Source of the DNA: DAIDKA01 sp035485475
GTDB taxonomy: Bacteria; Pseudomonadota; Gammaproteobacteria; Steroidobacterales; Steroidobacteraceae
DNA length: 16,116 bases
NCBI GenBank assembly: GCA_035485475.1
Contig: DATHOA010000109.1
Location: 1-16,116 of the forward strand
Direction: 5' to 3'
Each line of letters begins with the position of its first letter. Within the stretch, counting starts at the first letter, position 1. The notes under the pieces are model-generated. The model was not told the origin of the DNA, ran no database searches, and worked only from the letters and a program-made list of their open reading frames with translations. The translations under genes and the position numbers were made by a program. This document shows, piece after piece, positions 7,752 through 14,429 of the stretch.

Positions 7752-8360
7752 ATGAACCGCTTCGAAAAACAGGTGTATGAGTGCATGCACCCGACCGAAA
7801 AACTGCTGGACAAGACCACCAATCCACTGCATCGCGCCATTCTCCTGAACTTCTGGCGCCATGTGCACCTGGAAGGCGCCGGCGAGTACCACAAGATCCT
7901 GGCCCCCGACATGGAAGTCGATCATCCCGTGTACCGCGTGACCTGGGGCGCCAATCCGGGCGTCATCGAAGGCAAAGCCGGCGTACTGGCGTTTTACAAT
8001 AGCGTCGGCGAAGCGGTGTTGTGGCATTCGGATGATCGTCTGGCGGTCGCCGACTGGGGGATCTGCGATGAGATCACCTTCCATCAACTGGCCGAAGGCG
8101 CCATTCTCAAACAGCTCGGTTATGCCGTCGAGCATGCCGACCGCCTGTACCACGTTTCCAGTCGCCAGGCCTTCATCTGGCCCTATGACGCCAAGGCTCG
8201 CCTGGTCGGCGAGCATCTGTACGAGGACAAGACCAGCCTGCAGATTGAGGAAGTCGAGCGGCGCGATGCCATTACCCCCGCCAGGGTGCGTGCGATCCAT
8301 CGCGAGCAATTGAGCAAGCTCGAGGCACGGCTGGGGCCGAATTTCTGGGTGCTGCGATGA
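7752..8360 (+). CDS. NTF2/SnoaL-like protein of unknown function
   Basis: A 202-residue cytosolic protein resembling the NTF2-like/SnoaL fold (polyketide cyclase, steroid isomerase and small hydrolase types). Visible features are an amphipathic N-terminal helix region, LAPDMEVDHPVYRVTWG (50-66), then a GKAGVLAFYNSVGE helix (74-87) and alternating strand-like segments rich in His, Asp and Tyr (DDRLAVADWGICDEITFHQ, HADRLYHVSSRQAFIW) lining a possible pocket. The SnoaL assignment comes from the GKAGV-x-FY and D-H-P arrangement and is moderate. No catalytic residues can be assigned. The start is ATG 7752, chosen from its purine-rich ribosome site. It overlaps the next SDR by four bases (ATGA), so the two are probably co-translated. 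It may act with that SDR on a cyclic ketone or similar substrate (inference). Confidence 0.82.
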   Translation: MNRFEKQVYECMHPTEKLLDKTTNPLHRAILLNFWRHVHLEGAGEYHKILAPDMEVDHPVYRVTWGANPGVIEGKAGVLAFYNSVGEAVLWHSDDRLAVADWGICDEITFHQLAEGAILKQLGYAVEHADRLYHVSSRQAFIWPYDAKARLVGEHLYEDKTSLQIEEVERRDAITPARVRAIHREQLSKLEARLGPNFWVLR

Positions 8361-9184
8361 TGCGTACGGGCCTGATCGGGACCTTGGCGGTCATTGCGGC
8401 ACTGTGCGCCCCCCTGACGGCCACGGCCGATACGGTGATGATCACCGGTGCGAATTCCGGCATCGGTCTTGAATTCGCACGCCAATACGCCGCGATGGGT
8501 TGGACCGTGATTGCCACCCACCGGCGCGCCGAGCCACCCAAATCGCTCACGGAGCTTAAGACAAAGTATCCCAAGGTGCGTATCGAGAGCCTCGATGTCA
8601 CCAACCTGGATCAGGCGCAGAAGCTGGCCGCGAAACTGGCGGACGTGCCGATCGATGTGCTCATCAACAACGCCGGCATCTACAACGACCGCGCCAAGTG
8701 TGCCGGCGACGACGAAGGCTGTGCGGGGGACTACAGCGGGGAGAGCCTGGGAAAATTCAACTACTCGCTGCTGGACACCATCATGGCGGTCAACATCAAG
8801 GGCCCGCTGATCGTGTCGGAGACTTTCTACAAGAATGTGCTGGCGAGCAGCCAGAAAAAAATCATCGCCGTCAGTTCCAGCAACGGCTCGCTGACCGGTG
8901 AGTTCCACCTGGCGCCGGGCGCCATGTTCTACCGCCTGAGCAAGGCGGCGTTGAATCGGGAGATGCAGGTGGTCGCCGCCGAGACGCGCAAGGACGGCGT
9001 GACGGTCATCATGTTCAATCCGGGCCCCACCCTGACCGAGCACCAGGCCTACCTCGCGGGCAAGTACCAGGGGATGCTGAAGACCTCATTCACCGTTGAA
9101 AACATGATTCGCACCATCGGCAAGGTGACCATTGCCGATACCGGCCATTTCCTGCGCTACGATGGTGTCGCCGAAGCCTGGTAG
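8357..9184 (+). CDS. SDR-family oxidoreductase with an apparent Sec signal peptide
   Basis: A 275-residue short-chain dehydrogenase with an unusual N-terminus. Residues 1-24 look like a Sec signal peptide: Arg3, a hydrophobic stretch from about 6 to 20, then ATA|D after residue 24. There is no twin-Arg motif and no lipobox (Cys17 is preceded by Leu). The SDR core follows at once: TGANSGIG (30-37), NNAGIY (104-109), catalytic Ser in VSSSNGS (173-175), Tyr192 and Lys196 (YRLSK). THRRAE (54-59) after the second strand hints at an NADP preference. The mature part has exactly two Cys, C115 and C122, in an acidic insertion (CAGDDEGC), which would suit a disulfide outside the cytosol. The start ATG 8357 overlaps the preceding stop. 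Alternatives are an uncleaved membrane anchor, or an internal GTG start near residue 27 that has no visible ribosome site. Confidence 0.88.
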   Translation: MMRTGLIGTLAVIAALCAPLTATADTVMITGANSGIGLEFARQYAAMGWTVIATHRRAEPPKSLTELKTKYPKVRIESLDVTNLDQAQKLAAKLADVPIDVLINNAGIYNDRAKCAGDDEGCAGDYSGESLGKFNYSLLDTIMAVNIKGPLIVSETFYKNVLASSQKKIIAVSSSNGSLTGEFHLAPGAMFYRLSKAALNREMQVVAAETRKDGVTVIMFNPGPTLTEHQAYLAGKYQGMLKTSFTVENMIRTIGKVTIADTGHFLRYDGVAEAW

Positions 9185-9196
9185 CACCGGCGCGCA

Positions 9197-10063
9197 TCAC
9201 CGCGGCTGGATGGCGCCGTTGCGCATCAGTTCGCGCAGATCATTGAGCACATAGTGAGGCCGGCGCTTGCCGGACTCGCGCTCCCAGTCATCCTGTTTCA
9301 TCACACCGGTGGTGACACCAAAGGCCGTGGCGCCGCCGCGTCGCGCCATGATGATCTCCACCGCCGGGTCGTCCCCGACCACCCCCACCGCGCGCACGGG
9401 CACACCCAGTTTCCGGGCCACAAAGCGCATGGCATGCAGTGAGGGTTTGCCGGTGAGGATCATCGGCACCTTGGTCATGCGCCGGATCGCCCCGACGATC
9501 GCATACGAATAGCCCATGGAGCGACCCCCAAGGGTCGCAAAAAACGGCACATCGGAAGCCACGTACAGTTTCGCGCCGGCCCAAATGGCCTGGCAGGCCG
9601 CCTCGATGTCCTTCATGTGGCATTCGGGATGCCATCCGACGTACACCGCGTCGGCCTCGGTCGCGCGCGGCTCACCGGGGAACACGGTCTCGATGCCGGC
9701 CTCGCTGAGCGCATAGCCGACCCCGCGTTTACCCAGCACCAAGGTCCGGCGGATGCCGTGACGTGCCATCACATCGGCGGCCACACTGGAGGGAGTGAAC
9801 ATGCGGTCATCGGCCACCGGCAGGCCCAACGCCCGCAGGCGCCTGGCCTGCTCGGGCGGCGGGTAGGCGCTGCCATTGGTGAGCACCAGGTAGGGAATGG
9901 ATTTCGCGGCCAGATCCGTCAGCACTTCGATGGCACCCGGAAGCACCTCGTAGCCGCCCAGCGTATGGTCGCTGAGCAACAATGTGCCATCCAGATCGAA
10001 CATGAAGCCCTTGATGACCGGCATCGTCCCGATCGGCAGCTGCTGTGCGACCGCCGCGTTCAC
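9197..10063 (-). CDS. HAD-superfamily phosphatase, NagD-like (subfamily IIA)
   Basis: A 288-residue haloacid-dehalogenase-type hydrolase, expected to be a Mg-dependent phosphatase with an aspartyl-phosphate intermediate. Motif I is FDLDGTL, with nucleophile Asp23 and acid/base Asp25. Motif II is LTNGS (61-65), motif III is Lys206 in LTGKPS, and motif IV is GDDPAVEI (230-237). The C2-type cap between motifs II and III is typical of NagD, PNPase and phosphoglycolate phosphatases. It is the last gene of unit C. Its GTG at 10063 overlaps the carboxyltransferase stop by four bases (GTGA). An alternative start, ATG at 10024, would place the DxD nearer the N-terminus as in many relatives. Coupling to a dikinase and carboxylase suggests it removes phosphate from a pathway intermediate or by-product (inference). 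It converges on unit B with 12 bases between stops and no terminator hairpin. Confidence 0.9.
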   Translation of the reverse strand: MNAAVAQQLPIGTMPVIKGFMFDLDGTLLLSDHTLGGYEVLPGAIEVLTDLAAKSIPYLVLTNGSAYPPPEQARRLRALGLPVADDRMFTPSSVAADVMARHGIRRTLVLGKRGVGYALSEAGIETVFPGEPRATEADAVYVGWHPECHMKDIEAACQAIWAGAKLYVASDVPFFATLGGRSMGYSYAIVGAIRRMTKVPMILTGKPSLHAMRFVARKLGVPVRAVGVVGDDPAVEIIMARRGGATAFGVTTGVMKQDDWERESGKRRPHYVLNDLRELMRNGAIQPR

Positions 10064-11541
10064 AATGCGCTTATCCCCGCGTCGCGGCGCAATTGCAGTT
10101 TGAAGCCAGGCTTGCTGACCGATACTTCGGAGAGCTCCGGATGCTGTGTCAGCTGCCGGATCAGGTGCAGGACGGGCTTCAAATCCGGATTGTAGTGGCG
10201 CGCTGCGGGCCCCGCCGCCAGCATCGCATCGACCTGGGGCGCCGGCATCGTGGCCCGCAGCAGGAACTCCTCATCCGACACGCCAGGCCCGATGCGCCGG
10301 CGCAGGTCTGCCAGGGACGGCATGCCGTGCTCCTTGCGTAGTTCGGCGGTTCGCGGCAACGACTCGATGCGATCCATTATGTTGGCGGCAATCGGTACAT
10401 TCGGCCGGCCAAAGCGGCCAATGGCATAGCGGATTGCCTCATCCGGAATCACCTTGTAGCGCTCCTTGGTGCTCACGTTCATGACCGCCTGGGTCATGAC
10501 GATCTGCGCAAAAGGCGTCATGACAATGGGCCAGCCCAACTCTTCGCGCACGCGCCCGATCTCTTCAATCACCGCGCCTTCGAGGCGCGACAGGCCCCGT
10601 TCGCTCAGCTGGCGGCGCATCGTACCGACCATGCCGCCGGGCAACTGGTGCTGCAGGTACGCGGCATCAAACCCCTGCGGCCGACCGATCGGCAGACCCT
10701 CCGCCTCAGCCAGCCGGGTAAAGTAACTACCGACCTCCTTCAATGCCTCATCGTCCACATTGACGGTGTGACCCAGTGCGCGCAGGTTCGCGACGGTACG
10801 TTCCGCAGGCGGATTCGAAGTGCCATCCGCGGCGGCACCCGAGGCGCACTGCAGGACACTCACCCCGTATGCCGGCGCCTCCAGGTAGGTGTGTTCGGCC
10901 AGATTGATGGTGCAGTGAGCATGCAGTTCCAGCGGCTTGGTGCCGATCACCGCCTTGATGGCCGGAATCAGGGTCTGCGCGCGTTTCGGCGACAGCAAGC
11001 CACCCGGGTCCTTGATGTAAATCGCGTCGATGTCGGGGCAAGCCCCGAGCTTGCGGGCGGCCGCCACGTAATGGGCGTCGTCATGCACCGGGCTCAAGGT
11101 GAACACCAGCGCCGCGATCACGTACTCACCGCCGCCTTGCTTCACGAGCCGAGCGCAGGCGATGTTCGAATCCGCATCATTCATCGGATCCGCAAGGCAG
11201 AAGCGGCGGATGCCGTTTCGCGCCAGCACCTGGAATACGAGCGCCATGAATTCCGGATGCGCGGTTTCCCAGGATATGAAGCGAAACCCGGTCGACATGA
11301 ACTGCAGCGGGGTATTGGGAGTGGCCGCGGCCATCAACCGGATGCGCTCCCACGGGTCTTCCTTCTTGAAACGCACCGCGACACCCATGTGTGTGGAGGT
11401 CGTGAAATCGATCGCCTTGAAACCCACCCGATCCATTGCCGGGGCGATGGTCAAGGTGTTGGCCGTGTCCACTCCCAGCGCCGCCCACAGCGACTGATTG
11501 CCATCGCGCAGGGAGGTCTCAACCAGCTGCAAGTCGCTCAT
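10060..11541 (-). CDS. Biotin-dependent carboxyltransferase (pyruvate carboxylase/oxaloacetate decarboxylase alpha type)
   Basis: A 493-residue DRE-TIM-type carboxyltransferase that should move CO2 from carboxybiotin to an enolisable carbon. Metal-site residues are intact: D13 in LRDGNQS, K177 in IKDPGGLL, and H207/H209 in LHAHC. The biotin-site segment QLPGGM (299-304) and the MTPFAQIV..TQAVMNV segment also align with OadA. Compared with OadA and pyruvate carboxylase as I remember them, RDAHQSLxATR has become RDGNQSLWAAL, WGGATFD has become TTSTHMG (48-54), and the LLRG Arg that holds the pyruvate carboxylate is Thr84. The substrate is therefore probably not pyruvate. There is no biotinyl domain; the last ~35 residues instead resemble the N-terminal helix-strand of AccB. 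It starts inside the biotin carboxylase stop (ATGA). The assignment to the carboxyltransferase family is firm; the substrate is unknown. Confidence 0.9.
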   Translation of the reverse strand: MSDLQLVETSLRDGNQSLWAALGVDTANTLTIAPAMDRVGFKAIDFTTSTHMGVAVRFKKEDPWERIRLMAAATPNTPLQFMSTGFRFISWETAHPEFMALVFQVLARNGIRRFCLADPMNDADSNIACARLVKQGGGEYVIAALVFTLSPVHDDAHYVAAARKLGACPDIDAIYIKDPGGLLSPKRAQTLIPAIKAVIGTKPLELHAHCTINLAEHTYLEAPAYGVSVLQCASGAAADGTSNPPAERTVANLRALGHTVNVDDEALKEVGSYFTRLAEAEGLPIGRPQGFDAAYLQHQLPGGMVGTMRRQLSERGLSRLEGAVIEEIGRVREELGWPIVMTPFAQIVMTQAVMNVSTKERYKVIPDEAIRYAIGRFGRPNVPIAANIMDRIESLPRTAELRKEHGMPSLADLRRRIGPGVSDEEFLLRATMPAPQVDAMLAAGPAARHYNPDLKPVLHLIRQLTQHPELSEVSVSKPGFKLQLRRDAGISAL

Positions 11542-12881
11542 AGGGGCTGCTCCAGAAGACGTGCGACAAATCCCGTGTCGAAACCACCGGCTTGGAATTC
11601 CGGGGCCGCGAGTACCCGTTGCTGAAACGCAAGGTTCGAATGCACCCCGGTGATCCGGGTCGCGGCGAGCGCCTCGCGCAGGCGCGCCAAGGCGCGGTCC
11701 CGGTCCGGTGCATGCGCAATGATCTTGGCCATGAGCGAATCATAGTACGGCGGTATGCGTGAGCCCGCGGCGATGTGGGTGTCCACGCGAATACCTTCCT
11801 GGACCGGCCAGGTTACCGCCACGACCTGTCCGGGACTGGGACGAAAATCATTGGCGGGATCCTCGGCATTGATCCGGCACTCGACGGCGCAGCCCGTGAT
11901 GCGTATGTCAGATTGCGCCAGGCGCAGCCCTGCGCCACTGGCGATTGCGATCTGCTCGGCGATCAGGTCCACACCGGTCACGGCCTCGGTGACCGGATGC
12001 TCCACCTGGATCCGGGCGTTCATTTCCAGAAAGTAGAAACTGTCGCGCTCCTTGTCGACCAGGAACTCCACGGTGCCGGCGCCGCGATACGACAGTCGCT
12101 GTGCGAAGCGCACGGCGGCAGCATGCAGCGCCGCTCGCATCCGCTGCGAGAGGCCCGGAGCCGGCGTTTCTTCCACCAGCTTCTGATAGCGCCGCTGTGT
12201 CGAGCAATCGCGCTCCCCCAGATGGATCACCCGTCCCGCACCATCGCCCAGCACCTGCACTTCGATGTGCCGACCGCTGGCAACATAGCGCTCCAGGTAG
12301 ACCCGTGCATCGCCGAACGCGGCGCCCGCCTCCGCGGCCGCCAGCTCCAGGGCAGCCGGCAGCTGCGCCAGTGTATCGACACGCTTCATGCCGCGCCCGC
12401 CGCCACCGCCGACCGCTTTCACGAGCAGCGGCACACCGATGGCGCGCGCCGCCGTCAGCGCGTCATCGACCAAGGTCACGGCACAACCGGGCACCACCGG
12501 CACCTGGGCCGCTTCGGCCTCCTCGCGGGCCCGCAACTTATCGCCCACGGCCTCGATCTGCGCGGCGGTCGGCCCGATGAACACCAGCGCGCAGGATTCG
12601 CACAGTCGCGCCAGGGCGGCGCGCTCCGAGAGGAAGCCATAGCCTGGATGAATCGCATCCGAGTGGGTCGCGCGCGCGGCGTGCACGACGGCCTCAACCT
12701 TCAGATAACTCTCCGCGGGACGCGCCGGACCGATGCAAACCGTGCGGTCGGCCAGCCGCGCCGGCACGCTGTCGAGATCGGCCTGCGAGGCCGCGAGCAC
12801 GGTTTCAATGCCCAGTTCGCGGCAGGTGCGGATAATCCGCACGGCAATCTCCCCACGATTGGCAATCAGAATGCGGCGCAC
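11538..12881 (-). CDS. Biotin carboxylase subunit (AccC/PycA-like, ATP-grasp)
   Basis: The ATP-dependent enzyme that carboxylates biotin on its carrier protein, about 447 residues and full length for a stand-alone subunit. The N-terminus RRILIANRGEIAVRI is classical. The ATP-grasp glycine loop is GGGGGRGM (158-165), followed by ERDCSTQRRYQKLVEE (223-238) and the metal/bicarbonate motif EMNARIQVEHPVTE (286-299). Glu286, Asn288 and Arg290 are kept, while the usual Thr between Asn and Arg is Ala289. The start is uncertain. GTG at 12881 gives the family-typical N-terminus. A TTG at 12896 would overlap the carrier-protein stop (TTGA) and add five residues. Neither has a clear ribosome site, so translation is probably coupled. 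It lies between the carrier and the carboxyltransferase, so all three carboxylase parts are adjacent. Confidence 0.95.
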   Translation of the reverse strand: MRRILIANRGEIAVRIIRTCRELGIETVLAASQADLDSVPARLADRTVCIGPARPAESYLKVEAVVHAARATHSDAIHPGYGFLSERAALARLCESCALVFIGPTAAQIEAVGDKLRAREEAEAAQVPVVPGCAVTLVDDALTAARAIGVPLLVKAVGGGGGRGMKRVDTLAQLPAALELAAAEAGAAFGDARVYLERYVASGRHIEVQVLGDGAGRVIHLGERDCSTQRRYQKLVEETPAPGLSQRMRAALHAAAVRFAQRLSYRGAGTVEFLVDKERDSFYFLEMNARIQVEHPVTEAVTGVDLIAEQIAIASGAGLRLAQSDIRITGCAVECRINAEDPANDFRPSPGQVVAVTWPVQEGIRVDTHIAAGSRIPPYYDSLMAKIIAHAPDRDRALARLREALAATRITGVHSNLAFQQRVLAAPEFQAGGFDTGFVARLLEQPL

Positions 12882-12892
12882 GGCAGTGACAA

Positions 12893-13366
12893 TCAACCGG
12901 GTTTGCGAACGCGCATCAACACTTCGCCGTATTCGACGAGAGCGCTATCCGCCGCGAGAAATTCCGCGACCGTGCCGCGCACGCCGGCGCGCACGGTATT
13001 CATCAGCTTCATGACCTCGATGATACCGATGATGGTATCGGCCTCCACCTGCGAGCCGACCTGCACAAAGGGCGGTGCGCCGGGCTTCGGTGACCGATAG
13101 AACGTGCCCAGCAGGGGTGATGGAATATCCACCGCAGTGGGATCGGCTACGACCTGCGCCGCGGGCGCCGTGGCGGATGCCACCGCCGCGCTCGAGGCGG
13201 CAAGCGGCGCCGGCGACGGCGCCGGCCCCGCGGCGCCGGTCGCGCCGGTGGGTGCGCCGCGTCGCAGGCTGATCTTCGTTCCATCGATCTCAAGGTTCAA
13301 CTCATCGAAGCCGGATTGCTCCACCAGCCGCATGATTTCCGCAACGTCCGCGGCCGTCAAAGTCAT
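12893..13366 (-). CDS. Biotin carboxyl carrier protein (AccB-like)
   Basis: A 157-residue carrier with the AccB layout. It has a helix-strand N-terminal piece (MRLVEQSGFDELNLEIDG, KISLRRG), a flexible Ala/Pro/Gly-rich linker (about 38-75), and a C-terminal biotinyl domain (about 78-157). Lys120 in the biotinylation motif EVMKLMN should carry biotin. The thumb-type segment SPLLGTFYRSPKPGAPPFV (83-101) is as in acetyl-CoA carboxylase carriers. Context suggests it serves the adjacent carboxylase and carboxyltransferase rather than fatty-acid synthesis, since the neighbouring carboxyltransferase is not of the AccA/AccD type. The ATG at 13366 overlaps the stop of the dikinase subunit (ATGA). No biotin protein ligase gene is in the window, so the cell's general ligase would be needed. 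Confidence 0.95.
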   Translation of the reverse strand: MTLTAADVAEIMRLVEQSGFDELNLEIDGTKISLRRGAPTGATGAAGPAPSPAPLAASSAAVASATAPAAQVVADPTAVDIPSPLLGTFYRSPKPGAPPFVQVGSQVEADTIIGIIEVMKLMNTVRAGVRGTVAEFLAADSALVEYGEVLMRVRKPG

Positions 13367-14418
13367 CGATTACCCCCAAATATATTCAACACATGCAAGG
13401 ACGGGTCGGCGACCGCGTGACTGACCGGGGCGGCGTCGCGCGTTGACCAAACCGTCTCCGGGCGGCTTTGCAGCAACAGTATCGCCCCGCCGTGCCGGTC
13501 CACGGCCCACTCAATGTCCTGTGGCCGACCGTAATGCCGCTCGACCTTGCGCCCAATGGTGCGCAGGGCCTGCAGTTCAGCATCGCTCATGCAGGCAACA
13601 CGGCGCTGCTCATCGGGTACGGCGAGTGTCTGTATGCCGCCCGCGCTGACCGGCGCATGGCTGATGTGCTTGTCGGAGATCTCGCGCACCGAGATCTCGC
13701 CGGTGATCTTGCCGATGACCCAGCGATCCGGCGTCACTTCGCCACCCACCACGGCCGAACCCAAGCCCCACGAGCCTTCGATGGCCATCACGGAGCGATC
13801 CCCGGTCAGCGGACTGCGGGTGAACATGACGCCGGCAGTTCTTGCATCCACCATGGTCTGCACGACCACGGCCATCGCGACGTCAGCTTCCGCAAATCCA
13901 TGCCGGCGCCGATAGCTGATCGACTCGACCGAATAAAGGCTCGCCCAACAGCTGCGTACCTTGTCCAGAGTCTGTTCGAGACTCTGGACCCACAGGTAGG
14001 TGTCCTGCAGTCCTGCGAAGCTGGCATCCGCCGCATCCTCGGTGGTCGCGGAGGAGCGCACCGCGACCGCGCACTGATTCCCGGCATTGAGTTGGCGGTA
14101 GGCAGCCGCGATCGCCACGGCGATAGCCGCTGGCAGCGGTGCGGCCTCGATGCGCGCGCGCAGCTGGCCCGACACGGCGCTGACCTGCGGCAGATCATCC
14201 GGGTCCAGGGCCTCCACCAGCGCCCGGACCGGCGCCGCGCTTTCGACGGCCGTCAGGAATTGTTCAAAAGCTGAAGTCTTGACGACAAACCCGGGCGGCA
14301 CGGCGATGCCCGCGCGCACCAGTTCGCCAAGACTGCCGCCCTTGCCGCCGGCCTGTGGCCGGTCGACCAGACTCAGTTCGGCGAACCAGCCGATAAACTG
14401 CGAATCACTCAGTGTCAT
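13363..14418 (-). CDS. PEP-synthase/PPDK-like ATP-binding subunit (phenylphosphate synthase beta-like)
   Basis: A 351-residue stand-alone version of the N-terminal ATP-binding domain of PEP synthase and pyruvate phosphate dikinase. Visible motifs are GGKGGSLGEL (24-33), PPGFVV (41-46), VRSSATTEDAADASFAGLQD (120-139), TAGVMFTRSP (194-203), EGSWGLG (214-220), and the closing DIEWAVD..LLLQSRPETV (301-323). The phosphohistidine and PEP-binding domains are absent. The histidine domain is on the next gene upstream, so the pair forms a split dikinase. In Thauera phenylphosphate synthase an ATP-binding subunit of about 40 kDa pairs with a ~70 kDa histidine subunit in the same way. Expected role: ATP phosphorylates the partner's histidine, giving AMP and phosphate. 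The start follows the partner's stop by 11 bases with no strong ribosome site. A third, CBS-domain subunit as in Thauera is not seen. Confidence 0.9.
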   Translation of the reverse strand: MTLSDSQFIGWFAELSLVDRPQAGGKGGSLGELVRAGIAVPPGFVVKTSAFEQFLTAVESAAPVRALVEALDPDDLPQVSAVSGQLRARIEAAPLPAAIAVAIAAAYRQLNAGNQCAVAVRSSATTEDAADASFAGLQDTYLWVQSLEQTLDKVRSCWASLYSVESISYRRRHGFAEADVAMAVVVQTMVDARTAGVMFTRSPLTGDRSVMAIEGSWGLGSAVVGGEVTPDRWVIGKITGEISVREISDKHISHAPVSAGGIQTLAVPDEQRRVACMSDAELQALRTIGRKVERHYGRPQDIEWAVDRHGGAILLLQSRPETVWSTRDAAPVSHAVADPSLHVLNIFGGNR

Positions 14419-14429
14419 GCGTCGCGAGG

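Noticed and set aside
6190..7755. 521-codon open frame on the plus strand
   Set aside because: It lies antisense to the MBL-fold hydrolase and the SDR, both with complete family motifs. Its translation is low-complexity, rich in His, Arg and Gly, and matches no family I know. It is a shadow frame of GC-rich codon use.
8183..9043. 286-codon minus-strand open frame inside unit B
   Set aside because: It covers the opposite strand of the exported SDR, whose catalytic motifs are complete. No ribosome site or family signature is visible.
9185..9196. Bidirectional terminator between the convergent SDR and HAD genes
   Set aside because: The gap is only 12 bases. The best inverted repeat (GGCGC/GCGCC) has short arms, a loop of over 20 bases and no T-run.
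11775..13100. 441-codon plus-strand open frame
   Set aside because: Antisense to the biotin carboxylase and carrier genes. Shadow frame.
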